From assembly GCA_964581465.1 (NCBI GenBank), contig CAZOOP010000012.1, forward strand, positions 1-64,000: a stretch of DNA of 64,000 nucleotides, written 5' to 3'. Of this stretch, positions 29,044 to 39,439 are shown in pieces; positions within the stretch are counted from its first letter, which is position 1; every line of letters starts with the position of its first letter. The notes beneath the pieces were generated by a model. That model was not told the origin of the DNA. It did no database searches and worked only from the letters and a program-made list of their open reading frames with translations. The DNA comes from WJMB01 sp964581465. GTDB lineage: Bacteria > RBG-13-66-14. The position numbers were made by a program, and so were the translations under genes.

Positions 29044-30312
29044 CTAGCGCAGCTCTTCCAGACCGCCCAGGAAGGGTCGCAACACCTCGGGGACGGCGAT
29101 CGAGCCGTCGGCCCGCTGATAGGTCTCCATGATCGCCGGCAGCAGGCGGCTGGTAGCCGTGCCCGAACCGTTGAGTGTGTGGCAGAGCCGGCTCTTGCCT
29201 CCGCCGGCGGGCTTGTAGCGGATGCCTCCGCGGCGGGCCTGGTAGTCGGTGCAGTTCGAGACCGAGCTGACCTCCCACCAACGCTTCATCCCCGGACACC
29301 AGACCTCGACGTCGACGGTGGTCGAGGCCTGCTGGGCCATGTCGCCGGTGACCAGCCGGATGCTGCGCCAGCGCAGCCCGAGGGCTTCGACGACGCCCTC
29401 GGCGTGGGCCAGGATCCTCTCGAAGGCCGCCTCGGCCTGTTCGGGGGCGCAGAAGCTGACCAGCTCGACCTTGTTGAACTGGTGGGTGCGCACCAGGCCC
29501 CGGGTGTCACGGCCGTAAGTCCCGGCCTCGCGGCGGAAGTTGGCCGTCACCGCCGTGTAGTTGAGCGGCAGCGCCTCCTCGTCGAAGGTCGTCTCACGGC
29601 CCAGGTTGACCAGCGAGACCTCGCTGGTGGGGATCAGGTAAAGCTCGTCCTCGGCCAGTTGGTAGATGTCGCCCATGAACTTGGGCAACTGGCCCGTGGT
29701 GTAGAGGGAGTCGGCGTTGACCAGAAACGGCGGCAGCACCGGGGTGAAGCCCGCCGCCGCCGCGCGCTGGAACATCCAGGTCAACAGCCCCCACTCCAGC
29801 AGCGCTCCGCCGCCCTTGTAGAGTGCGAAACCCGCACCGGAGAGCTTGGCCGCCGCCGGGAAGTCCAGCACGCCCAGCGCCTCGCCCAGCTCGACGTGGT
29901 CCAGCGGTTCGAAGTCGAAGTCGGGCAACAGCCCGCTGATGCGCAGCTCCTCGGCGTCCTCCTCGTCTCGGGAGACCGGCGCCCGCTCGTCGGGCAGGTT
30001 GGGCAGCCCGAGCAGCTCCTCGTCCAGCTCGGTCTTGAACTGCTCGACCTGGTCCTCCAGAGTCGAGAGCTCGTCCTTGAGTCGCGCCATGCGGTCGATG
30101 GCCAGTTCGGCGTCCTCGCCGGCCTTCTTGGCCGCCGCGATGGCCTGGCCGCACTCGTTGCGCTCGGCGCGCAGCTCCTCGACGCGTTGCAGGACGTTGC
30201 GCCAGGCCGCGTCGAGGGCCATCAGTCGATCCAGGGAGAGTTCGGGGTCGCGGGTTCGCAGACGACGCTCGGCTTCGGCGGTGTTCAAGCGCAGATAGCG
30301 TAGATCGAGCAT
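29044..30312 (-). CDS. serS: Seryl-tRNA synthetase
   Basis: 422 residues, standard length. Charges tRNA-Ser (and tRNA-Sec). The N-terminal coiled-coil arm (about 30-100: ERNECGQAIAAAKKAGEDAE and DELSTLEDQVEQF) binds the tRNA long arm. The class II core has TSEVSLVNLGRE, motif 2 FRREAGTYGRDTRGLVRTHQF, EVSSVSNCTDYQARR and motif 3 with GSGTATSRLLPAIMETYQ. The ATG is preceded by CCGGAG. A GC-rich hairpin with a T-run sits 50 bases upstream on the same strand and may attenuate this gene. I found no T-box core (AGGGTGG..CCGCG). Confidence 0.97.
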   Translation of the reverse strand: MLDLRYLRLNTAEAERRLRTRDPELSLDRLMALDAAWRNVLQRVEELRAERNECGQAIAAAKKAGEDAELAIDRMARLKDELSTLEDQVEQFKTELDEELLGLPNLPDERAPVSRDEEDAEELRISGLLPDFDFEPLDHVELGEALGVLDFPAAAKLSGAGFALYKGGGALLEWGLLTWMFQRAAAAGFTPVLPPFLVNADSLYTTGQLPKFMGDIYQLAEDELYLIPTSEVSLVNLGRETTFDEEALPLNYTAVTANFRREAGTYGRDTRGLVRTHQFNKVELVSFCAPEQAEAAFERILAHAEGVVEALGLRWRSIRLVTGDMAQQASTTVDVEVWCPGMKRWWEVSSVSNCTDYQARRGGIRYKPAGGGKSRLCHTLNGSGTATSRLLPAIMETYQRADGSIAVPEVLRPFLGGLEELR

Positions 30313-30362
30313 GGGTACTCCGGGGTCGGGGGGAGGGTCGATTCGAGTAGGTGGATACTACC

Positions 30363-30390
30363 AAAAAAGCCCCCCCATGACGAGGGGGGC
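30363..30390 (-). terminator. Terminator or attenuator hairpin just upstream of serS
   Basis: Minus strand: GCCCCCC / GGGGGGC stem, 7-base loop, six T (30368-30363), ending 50 bases before the serS ATG. No gene upstream on this strand obviously needs it: the next minus-strand coding sequence is the broken GT39 gene ending at 31232. Confidence 0.75.
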
Positions 30391-30440
30391 TCGGAGGTTG
30401 TCGATTCCGCACAGCTTTCAATACGTGCCGATCCGCCCCC

Positions 30441-30469
30441 TGTAGGGCGGGGTCTCCGACCCCGCCGTC
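30441..30469. repeat. GC dyad repeat, copy 2
   Basis: TGTAGGGCGGGGTCTCCGAC then CCCGCCGTC; same unit as 28014-28042, 50 bases upstream of the serS leader hairpin. Confidence 0.6.
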
Positions 30470-30515
30470 TCGTGATAATCCCCGGATGCGATCGGGGTTT
30501 GAAGTGGGATCACTT

Positions 30516-31140
30516 ATCGGCAATGGAGCGAACCATAATACAATAACGTTGATAAATAGACGGTTAGCAGGTGGCAGAGTGTGCGCGCCGCCAATGCTGT
30601 TAGTGGCGGATCGTAGGACATCATGTAACCTGGTTCACCCTCTCAATGATACGGGTCGGTTTGGTCGGTTGCTTGACGCCGGCAGCTCCGACGACACAGG
30701 CCGAATTCTAAGTATAATGCTATCATTCAATTTAAAAATGAGAACATCATCCCGAACTGAACTGGCGTTGTAAAGACAATGAGCGGCAGATAGAGCGGCG
30801 GATATCGCGGCAGTGCCGTCAACTACCTTGCGAAAGACTCCAGAGCGATAAACCGTAACAGTTCTCATATCCGATTAAGTTGCTAATTGAAAGCAAATAG
30901 TCTCGCTATCTGCGAAGCTAAGGTTGTCAGTCAGCAGTTGCGACCACCCGACTCTCAACGCCCTCATAGGGGCAAATCTGGTTTCTTGACACCCAGGCGA
31001 CAGATGGATTGTTACAGCTTGCACAGCTATCAGTTCACAACAGTTAGCTATGGGCGATGTATGCCTGATTGCGAATGTGTTATATTCCATAGCTTAATTT
31101 TAGTATTGCTATGATGCACCATGGTCCGTTGCGGTCAGGA
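30516..31140 (+). repeat. Patchwork of decayed MITE and IS ends
   Basis: Short stretches recognisable in order: a MITE-A left end (GGGATCACTTATCGGCAATG, 30516), an IS1595-type right end (ACATCATGTAACCTGGTTCA, about 30618), a reversed MITE-C end (ATCATCCCGAACTGAACTGG, about 30745), and a reversed MITE-A end (CACCATGGTCCGTTGCGG, about 31116). None is complete. No gene is visible in 30313-31231. Confidence 0.45.
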
Positions 31141-31231
31141 GACCTTTTTCCTTCGGATAAGAACAGCCGAGACGGGGGACCAGTCACGCTCTCCGGTTCG
31201 ATAGGCGTTCCAGTTCCCGTCCACGACCGCC

Positions 31232-32504
31232 CTAGATATAAAACCTCAACGCCTCCCACAACTCCGCCAGGTCCACCAGCGGTCTCGAGCAGAGCCAAAG
31301 CGACTGGTCGTTCTCGTATTCCATCACCCAGGGGTGCCGGTAGACCTCGAGCAGCTCGACCTCGGCGAAGGTCTCGGCCAGCATGGCGGGGTCGCCGACG
31401 ACGACCAGCCAGTGCTCGTGGGCCGGGGGCGGCCCCCAGTGCCAGTAGCTGTTGTAAGCGCAGGCGGCCGGGGGCAGCGTTTGTGGGGGACCGAAAAGGT
31501 CCACGGCGCCGGCCTGGCCGTAGTTCTGGCAGAAGAGGCCGCAGTCGGCGCGGACCTCGGCGGGCAGGTCGTGGTGGAGGGCGGCGAGGTCGTCAACCAG
31601 CTCCTCCCAGCCCAGACGGTCGGCGAGGTACTGGGGCAGGGCGCCGGTCTCCCCTTCGCCGGACGGGACTACGACGCCCAGGGCTGCGGCGTAATCGGCG
31701 GCGGCGGGGGGCGGCAGGAGGGGCAGGGCCAGGGGGACGGCGGCGATGGACAGCAGGGTGAAGGCGACGGGCACGGCGGTGCGCAGCCGGCGAGCGCGCT
31801 CGGTGGTCCAGTGTACGAGGGTCGCGGCGCCCAGGGGCAGGGTGACCAGGAAGGCCGGAGCCAGGTAATAGGTTTTACCGCCGAGGGCGGTGAGGATGAA
31901 AGCCAGGGGATAGACGGCGGTGATAAAACGCCAGGGCTTGCCGTCTTTTATGAGGGCGAAGACCAGGCCGCAGGCCGACAGTCCCAGGCCGACGAGGGTC
32001 AGGTGGAGCAGGGAATCGAGCAGAGGAAGCAGCGGTCCCGGGGCGGTGTTCTTGTAGAGCGCGGCGTTGCGGATGAACTCGAGGGAGGGGAAGCCCGCGA
32101 ACACCTGCCAGAGCAGGTGGGGCAGGAAGACGATCAGGGCGGCTCCGGCGGCCAGCCAGGGGCCGCGCTCGGTCAGCAACCGACGGCGCTTGGTCCACAG
32201 CAGGCCGATCAGCAGCCCCAGGATCAGGATGCCGATGGAGTACTTGTTGAGCAGCCCCAGGCCCAGCAGGCCGACGAAGAGCAGCCAGCGCCGTGTCGCT
32301 TCGCGGCGGTCCCGGGTCTTCAATGCGCGCAGCAGAACCAGCAGCGCCGTCGCCCAGCAGCCAGATCGACAACGGCGGGTGCTCCACGTAACCCAGGGCG
32401 GGATATTCGGCGCATACCAGGTAGTAGAGCTCGTCGCGGAAGTAGCCGTAGGCCGGCGAGACGAAGAGATGAACCAGCAGCTTGGCCAGGGCCAGATAGA
32501 GCAA
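31232..32504 (-). pseudogene. GT39/PMT-type glycosyltransferase, deleted and frameshifted
   Basis: The N-terminal part (from about 32504, TTG; no ATG) reads LAKLLVHLFVSPAYGYFRDELYYL and GYVEHPPLS, the first luminal loop of GT39 (PMT_2) enzymes with its acidic motif DE. Near 32341-32367 the frame shifts and jumps to ATALLVLLRALKTRD, then LLNKYSIGILILGLLIGLL and the normal remainder up to CGLFCQNYGQAGAVDLFGPP and AYNSYWHWGP. Compared with intact relatives about 100 residues are missing at the junction, between PPLS and the later membrane segment. So both a deletion and a frameshift are present. The C-terminal frame (31232-32323) is still open and GC-rich, so decay is recent. Confidence 0.75.
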
Positions 32505-32713
32505 GAGGGCCTCGGGCCTGGTCCAAAGGCTGCCCCCTGGGCCGGTCCCTGGGCCGGAGTGCTTATCCAGCTAGGGAAGTGGGTTCATTGGATGGCTTCA
32601 CTGTAGGCTGAAGGCTCTGCGGTCTTTGCGTTGACGTTCGATTGCAACCTGATGACGGCCCAGGAGGATTGCTCCTCCACGGGCCGCCGCAATACCGGAT
32701 ACTGCTGTAATCA

Positions 32714-33496
32714 TTAGGGTTTAGGTGCGAAAATCCAGCCTTCATTTCTTATTAAAGCCATGCTATAGCCCATCGATTTTGCATCATCCGGCGTATATAC
32801 ATCTGGATATTTAGTATCATCGATCAAGCCGATTGTTTTTGCATAACAGACCGCTGTCATGGCGCAGCGTTTGGCGTCTGCTATATCTGTATGTCCAGCA
32901 TGAGACATTGTTTGTGACTGTGATGGCCAGGTTAGTTTTTTGAATTTGTTATTTTTCATGCTTGCAGCAGGGTATACTTCTATCAGTGTATGTTTCTTAT
33001 CTACTGCTTCAGACTTCTTGTATTCATCAAATGGGGGTCTATATAAGTCGTCATATTCTTTCTTAAACCATGCAACTAATGCTTGGGCTTTAGAAGAGTT
33101 GTTACCAAATTTGTCACCGGGCGCGGAAAGTGGTCTTTTATTATTATCGTTGAATATTTTATCTTTAATATACCTTTCTGTTTCTCGATAAAGATAAGGG
33201 TTATTAATTGAGGATTCAAGTACAAAGGACGGGCAATGGTTTGCTTCTGACGATTCATTGACTAAAGTTCTAAACTGATCGGGCCATGAAAGAGCACCAT
33301 CTATAGCAATAATATACATACCACTTGTATTCATAGGCAGTATTTCTTGAAGCTTATTGAAAGGATAAAATAGACTACCGCTTTTCACACTGTTACTTTC
33401 CAGCTCTGATCCATTCCACTTCAATATTGCAATGGCATCTGTTTTTTTAGTATGCCAGCCCCCCATGTCACATCCAATAAAGTAGATATCACTCAT
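32714..33496 (-). CDS. DUF429-like RNase H-fold protein, AT-rich
   Basis: 260 residues from the ATG at 33496, preceded by GAAAGAGGATGTT. The beginning IYFIGCDMGGWHTKKTDAIAIL is the first strand of an RNase H-like fold with its acidic residue. MYIIAIDGALSWP, HTLIEVYPAASMK and the helix DIADAKRCAMTAVCYAKTIG fit the DUF429 (predicted nuclease) pattern: D near the start, D in the second strand, E..P.A, and DA..CA..A. Activity is unproven. The gene is strikingly AT-rich against GC-rich neighbours, with AT-ending codons, so recent transfer is likely. A MITE-A ends 100 bases upstream. Confidence 0.65.
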   Translation of the reverse strand: MSDIYFIGCDMGGWHTKKTDAIAILKWNGSELESNSVKSGSLFYPFNKLQEILPMNTSGMYIIAIDGALSWPDQFRTLVNESSEANHCPSFVLESSINNPYLYRETERYIKDKIFNDNNKRPLSAPGDKFGNNSSKAQALVAWFKKEYDDLYRPPFDEYKKSEAVDKKHTLIEVYPAASMKNNKFKKLTWPSQSQTMSHAGHTDIADAKRCAMTAVCYAKTIGLIDDTKYPDVYTPDDAKSMGYSMALIRNEGWIFAPKP

Positions 33497-33596
33497 AACA
33501 TCCTCTTTCGTCGTATTGCTTTGTTGCGGCGGCACTCGGTGGGGCAGGTCATCGGCGCCGCCCAACAGATTGAGATGCTTTAAACCAAAAACTTTT

Positions 33597-33977
33597 GGGA
33601 TCACTTAACCGTCACGGACCATGGCGTTACTGGATAACGTTGTGAGATACAGTCAGCAGGCAATCAGGTGTGCGCATCGAGTGAGCTGCTGTGGCAGATA
33701 CGTGGCTTTTCACATTCTCAGGATAACCGTAGAGACATCACGCAGCTCCATTATCAACTGCCTGGCGTACGAGCATCGATGATGGCGCATCGATCCCAAA
33801 CGTTCTATTATCATGCATATATAACTAGCAGGCGTCGTGGGGTTGAGTTGGCGGGCCAAGCATCATTCGGCAAAGCCTAGTATCAGCAGCGTTTTTCGAG
33901 GTGGGGTGGTGTTTCGCGTTGGAGTTGGCTGGTCCGAGCTCGTGTGTATGGTCGTGTGTATGGTCGTGTGTGATGCC
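33597..33977 (+). mobile_element. MITE-A copy with extra 12-base units near the right end
   Basis: GGGATCACTTAACCGTCACG to GTGTGTGATGCC. Near the right end CGTGTGTATGGT occurs twice in tandem (33941-33964). The 47209 copy has it once and the 16085 and 28310 copies not at all. The flanks AAACTTTT and TAACCTTT agree at 6 of 8 positions. Confidence 0.85.
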
Positions 33978-33991
33978 TAACCTTTTTAAAC

Positions 33992-35086
33992 CTACCCGGC
34001 GTGGGCGCGCTCCCGGCGGTGCAGGGGCGGCTTGTCCGCCCGGCGCTGCAGCATGTCGACGAAGGCCTCGAGTCGGGTGTGGATGCCCGCCGCGCCGGTG
34101 TTCTCGTCGATGTCCAGGCTGAGCACCGCCAGGCCCGTCTCCTCGGAGAGGGTGGGCAGGATGCTCTTGGCGACAATCTCGGGGATGCAGGTGAAGGGCG
34201 AGAGCTGGATGACGCCCTCGTAGCCCTCCTCGGCGTACATCACACTCTCGCCGATGCTCTCCCGGCCATCGCCGCCGACCCAGTAGTCGAGGAAGCGCTC
34301 CGAGGCCCGGGCGATGCTGTGCTTGGTCCAGCGGCGATAGATCCCCCCCAGCAGCCACTTGGTGACGTAGAGGCTGCGCTGGACCTCGACGCCCAGGGCG
34401 CCCAGGTAACGCTCGATATCGTGGTTGGCGAAGGCGTCGATGACGACGAAGATCTCGCCGACGATGCCCACGCGCACCGGCTCGTAGCCGGCATCGATCT
34501 CGACACGGGCGGCGAAGAAGCGCTCGAGGTCGTCGTGCAGGCGCCGAGGCTCGTGGATGTCGCGCACCCGGGAGAGGCGGCCCACGGCGACACGCAGGGC
34601 CTCGTCGGTGGCGCCGGGGTGCAGCTCCCGGGGTCGGAAGAAATGGCTCAGCTTCTCGACGCGCTCCAGCGCCCGCAGCAGGCGCCAGGCGTGCTTGGAG
34701 TGCTCGATGCGCTCGTGCCAGCTCAGCCCCGGGCTCATCCGACGGTAGTTCTCCAGCACCGGGGGTTCGAGGAGCAGCATCTGGAGGTCGTGGCCCAGGT
34801 CGCGCAGGATCTCGGCGTGCAGCACGCCGTAGAGCCCGGCCCGGCAGGGACCCCGGCCGCCGGTGGTGAAGACGGCCTCGACCTCGGGATGGGCCTCCAG
34901 CACCTGGAGGTACTGGCCGAGGATGATCTTGAAGGGGAAGCAGGCGAACTCGGGGCTGTGCCGGGTGCCCAGGGAGAGGGTGCGTGTGGTCCCCGGCGGC
35001 GGGATGAACACCCGGTGGCCGAAGCCCTCGAGGAAGCGGCGGTAGCCGATGTGGCAGAGCCCCATCCGGGGCGTGGTGATGATCAT
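33992..35086 (-). CDS. 2-hydroxyacyl-CoA dehydratase/activase-related protein (DUF2229/COG3580-like)
   Basis: 364 residues from the ATG at 35086 (MIITTPRMGLCHIGYRRF), with CAGGG upstream. Conserved points are FACFPFKIILGQYL, VFTTGGRGPCRAGLYGVLHAEIL and QLSPFTCIPEIVAKSIL: three cysteines placed like the iron-sulphur ligands of the D/B components of 2-hydroxyglutaryl- and benzoyl-CoA dehydratases and their stand-alone activase-related relatives. VGIVGEIFVVIDAFANHDIERYLGALGVEV supports this. The usual neighbours (activase ATPase, second dehydratase subunit, CoA-transferase) are absent, so substrate and even enzyme class remain open. Probably an oxygen-sensitive protein. Confidence 0.75.
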   Translation of the reverse strand: MIITTPRMGLCHIGYRRFLEGFGHRVFIPPPGTTRTLSLGTRHSPEFACFPFKIILGQYLQVLEAHPEVEAVFTTGGRGPCRAGLYGVLHAEILRDLGHDLQMLLLEPPVLENYRRMSPGLSWHERIEHSKHAWRLLRALERVEKLSHFFRPRELHPGATDEALRVAVGRLSRVRDIHEPRRLHDDLERFFAARVEIDAGYEPVRVGIVGEIFVVIDAFANHDIERYLGALGVEVQRSLYVTKWLLGGIYRRWTKHSIARASERFLDYWVGGDGRESIGESVMYAEEGYEGVIQLSPFTCIPEIVAKSILPTLSEETGLAVLSLDIDENTGAAGIHTRLEAFVDMLQRRADKPPLHRRERAHAG

Positions 35087-35189
35087 GACCCTGACCGTTG
35101 GTTGGCGTGGCGTCGCATGGGCCGGACGACCCGTCGCGGCGATGATAGCCCCGCGGCCGGAGGCTGTCAACCGCGCAGCGCGGGCGCTC

Positions 35190-35218
35190 TTGTTACCTCA
35201 GCTTACCTAGGTTACAAT
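35190..35218 (+). promoter_or_regulatory. Possible promoter of the deaminase gene
   Basis: TTGTTA, 17 bases, TACAAT (35213-35218), 53 bases before the GTG start. Confidence 0.45.
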
Positions 35219-35270
35219 CAGCCGACCCGACCAACCGACCCCCATCCTCGATCATGAGCGGAGGCCCGCC

Positions 35271-35762
35271 GTGGGCCGACCCAGTTGGGACAGCTACTTC
35301 ATGGGCATCGCCCGCCTGGTGGCCGGGCGCTCGACCTGCCTGCGCCGCAGCGTCGGCGCCGTGCTGGTCCGCGACAAGCACATCCTGTCCACGGGCTACA
35401 ACGGCGCCCCGCGAGGCCTGGCCCACTGCGCCGAACTCGGCGGCTGCTACCGCGAGATGCACGGCATCCCCTCGGGCCAGCGGCACGAGGTCTGCCGGGG
35501 CGCCCACGCCGAGCAGAACGCCATCGCCCAGGCGGCGCGCTTCGGCGTCGAGACCGACGGCGCGACGCTCTACATCACCAACCATCCCTGCGTGATCTGC
35601 GCCAAGATCCTCATCAACGCCGGTATAGCCCGCATCGTCTACGCCGAGGGCTACCCCGATGAGCTGGCCGCCGCGATCCTCGAAGAAGCCAAGCTCAAAC
35701 TCGAGCTACAGGTGGAGCAGTTCGCCGTGGAGGATGACCTGGGCGAAGTGCCGGACGCTTGA
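35271..35762 (+). CDS. Cytidine/deoxycytidylate deaminase family protein (dCMP deaminase/ComEB type)
   Basis: 163 residues from a GTG with GGAGG upstream. Zinc site: H79-A-E81 in GAHAEQNAI and PCVIC with C107 and C110. [13 protein letters not shown] and the cysteine- and histidine-containing insertion ([17 protein letters not shown]) are typical of dCMP deaminases, which add a second metal site here. It should turn dCMP into dUMP for dTMP synthesis; the family also contains ComEB-like proteins. Divergent from the dehydratase-family gene. It ends close to a low-confidence small frame. Confidence 0.85.
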   Translation: MGRPSWDSYFMGIARLVAGRSTCLRRSVGAVLVRDKHILSTGYNGAPRGLAHCAELGGCYREMHGIPSGQRHEVCRGAHAEQNAIAQAARFGVETDGATLYITNHPCVICAKILINAGIARIVYAEGYPDELAAAILEEAKLKLELQVEQFAVEDDLGEVPDA

Positions 35763-35776
35763 AACCGGTAGGCATC

Positions 35777-35947
35777 ATGGATGGTGAGCGGACCAAAAAG
35801 GCCGATATTGAGAGGTTCATCGAGTGGTTGGTCGCCTTCCGGATTCGTCGAGCTTTGATCCCGATACCATTATGCATTGCATATATGCTTGTTGTTGATG
35901 CTCTTGTGAGTCAAGCAGTAACCGGCGGGTTTTTTGCAAGCTACTAG
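35777..35947 (+). CDS. Possible small membrane protein
   Basis: 56 residues from an ATG 15 bases after the deaminase stop (MDGERTKKADIERFIEWLVA), then a basic turn and one hydrophobic segment (LIPIPLCIAYMLVVDALV). A weak GGTAGG lies upstream. It ends 33 bases before IS copy 4. No family recognised; it may be chance. Confidence 0.25.
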   Translation: MDGERTKKADIERFIEWLVAFRIRRALIPIPLCIAYMLVVDALVSQAVTGGFFASY

Positions 35948-35980
35948 AATAGTTAATAATCCACAGAGCATACTCCTTAT

Positions 35981-36674
35981 GGGATCGTATACCGTGTTCG
36001 GACCGATTCATGTATGTAACGCGCTGTTAACATACGGGTTGGGCTGTGATGCCCTGTCACAAGAAAGGGGTCCAAAAAGTGACGGAAAACAAGCAACCGA
36101 CCGGCACATTTGTTGCCCAAAATGTAACCATAGAGCGCACTATAGGTTGGCTGATGGCGATGTAAGTTTAAGAGATGCGGCAGAAAATATACCCACCGAC
36201 CAAGATATATAAAGCTATCTAAAGCGAAGCGAAAAGAGATAGCTCGCTTATTTTGGTTGAGCGTTCCGGCGGCAGCCGCGGCAAGGGCTGTCAGCTTATC
36301 CGCGAAAACAGTATCCAAATGGTACAAACGACTAAGGGAGCGCATCGCCGCCAATCGCGAGGCCGAGCTGGAAAAGCTCAAGGTGGAATAGATCGTCTAC
36401 TCCGATGGATACAAGGTCGATAACAGGCTCTCACTCAACGGTTTTCACCACAAGAGGATCAACCATGAGAAGGCCCTGGCCAATGGCAAGGTGCCTATCA
36501 ACGGCTCAGAGAGCTCCCGAGGCTATGCTAAAAGCCTACCACGGCGGCTTCAAACGCAACGACAGGCTCTGTATTAGAGAAAGGCCGCTCCGATTCAGCC
36601 ATCGCGACGACGAAACCTGTCTCATTACCTGCAGGATACACCGCTCAATTGGTCCGATCAGGTTACATGATGCC
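35981..36674 (+). mobile_element. IS1595-type element with decayed transposase (IS copy 4)
   Basis: 694 bases from GGGATCGTATACCGTGTTCG to GGTTACATGATGCC. It codes in pieces for the zinc ribbon (HICCPKCNHRAHYRLADGD), a jump to IVYSDGYKVDNRLSLNGFHH after an internal deletion, INHEKALANGKVPINGSES, and the RFSHRDDE end in another frame. Flanks are CTCCTTAT (35973-35980) and CTCCTTCT (36675-36682), 7 of 8 identical: the 8-bp target duplication expected for IS1595-type elements. Confidence 0.88.
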
Positions 36675-36744
36675 CTCCTTCTTACCGCCGCTATTCTAAC
36701 CGCTGATCAGTGACGGATACATCTGCTACAACACGTTTATTAAC

Positions 36745-36789
36745 AGTAGATTACAATCACAACCCGATCCGAAGTGGGTACACGATCCC
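36745..36789 (-). repeat. MITE-E left-end relic upstream of eno
   Basis: On the minus strand GGGATCGTGTACCCACTTCG then GTTGTGATTGTAATCTACTG, the left terminus of MITE-E or the IS. It ends about 110 bases before the enolase start. Confidence 0.6.
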
Positions 36790-36850
36790 TTTTCTTCCTT
36801 GATGTCGCCTCCCTGCGAGCACAGCGAGCATCCTGAGGCCAGCACGATGA

Positions 36851-38185
<1,335 letters not shown>

Positions 38186-38237
38186 GCCGACGCGGCGGGG
38201 TCGTTTCGCAGCCGATTGCGAGCAGTGAGCACTACGA

Positions 38238-38286
38238 AAACCGCGGGGAGGCGCGCTCGCCGAATGGCGACGGCGCCCCGCGGTTT
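38238..38286. terminator. Terminator hairpin between eno and the convergent gene
   Basis: 11-bp perfect stem AAACCGCGGGG / CCCCGCGGTTT around an inner GC-rich stem. AAAA on one side and TTT on the other allow it to work for both convergent genes. Confidence 0.7.
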
Positions 38287-38300
38287 GATGATTAATCCAG

Positions 38301-39140
38301 CTAGATAGTATCCGGGCTTTTATGATGCCAGGCTAATGCTTCTGTTAATGCCTGCCATCCACAAGAATAACAACTATATACACTATATCTTGGCATTGTA
38401 TAGCCATCTATATTTACATCTTCTTCAATATGAAACGCCCATCGGCTCGTGGGATGGTATACATTATTGGTATATTTCATTTTCATTTCATTCCAGTTTT
38501 TGATATGCAATATAGGTATATACGCCAAAAATCCTTTTATATACTCATTATAGTCTCGTGAATTTTTTTCAGGAGCGATCTGTATTTCCTTACCTGAATC
38601 AGTTATAGCATATATCATATTAGTTTTATATAGCAAATTAACGTATATATTTTTATTTGCTGTTGAATTGTTTCCCCACAATGACACCGTATCATCCTCA
38701 TTAACGCTAGGTAGCAAATGAAATATTGCACAAAATGGATTCATAATTTTGCGTGGATTTATGATTAGTAGATAACAATGTCTTGTTGCATTTGTTGCAT
38801 TTTTTATTATACCACTACTATATATGTCCCCATAACTCCACAGTTGATGAGCTTCATCAAAAATCTCTATAAATCTTATATAGCTATTGAATACTTCTAT
38901 ATTGGTGTCACCACATAGTTCAACCGAATGTATAAACGCCATATAACGTGTTTCCCCATTCTCAAGTTCAATCTTTTCCGGTTGACTGTAGGTGCAGTCT
39001 GGTAAGCTACTGCTGCAATACTCCAACAACTCGATGATCTCATCCATACCGGCGTACTCCGCCTCTTCGGCAACGGCGGAGAAAACGGAGACGAGAAGAA
39101 AGATAGCAACAAGCATGGAAAGGTCAAACCGGCTGGACAT
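38301..39140 (-). CDS. Secreted protein of unknown function, AT-rich
   Basis: 279 residues from the ATG at 39140, with GAGGAGTAACA upstream. A signal peptide covers about residues 1-24 (MLVAIFLLVSVFSAVAEE). The mature part has ELLEYCSSSLPDC, YMAFIHSVELCG and a C-terminal YSVYSCYSCGWQAL: six cysteines or more, perhaps in disulphides. No family recognised. Codon use is AT-rich over the mature part while the signal region is closer to the genome average, so the body looks foreign. Convergent with eno. Confidence 0.65.
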   Translation of the reverse strand: MSSRFDLSMLVAIFLLVSVFSAVAEEAEYAGMDEIIELLEYCSSSLPDCTYSQPEKIELENGETRYMAFIHSVELCGDTNIEVFNSYIRFIEIFDEAHQLWSYGDIYSSGIIKNATNATRHCYLLIINPRKIMNPFCAIFHLLPSVNEDDTVSLWGNNSTANKNIYVNLLYKTNMIYAITDSGKEIQIAPEKNSRDYNEYIKGFLAYIPILHIKNWNEMKMKYTNNVYHPTSRWAFHIEEDVNIDGYTMPRYSVYSCYSCGWQALTEALAWHHKSPDTI

Positions 39141-39345
39141 TGTTACTCCTCGGGTAGGTAAATAGCCTTGACTGAATGGGTTAGCTGTAGCCAACCACCC
39201 TACCTGTTCAGAGTCATCAGTTATCGATTTTACTCACCTTCATTAGTAATAACCATAGCATACTCTCCAACGTATGTCAATACGATAATCACTCCGCTTC
39301 GATTCCGCCTCACGGGCCGTCAGCGTCCCGGCCGCCGCCTCCCCC

Positions 39346-39374
39346 TTGGCATCCCGCCCAGGCTGGGCTATACT
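39346..39374 (+). promoter_or_regulatory. Sigma-70-type promoter of the following lipoprotein
   Basis: TTGGCA, exactly 17 bases, TATACT (39369-39374): 10 of 12 consensus positions, 66 bases before the ATG at 39440. Confidence 0.7.
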
Positions 39375-39439
39375 AAAGCAAGTTGAGAAAGACCAAGTAG
39401 TCAGCATTCATCAGTCAGCGAGTCATGACAGGAGGAGCC

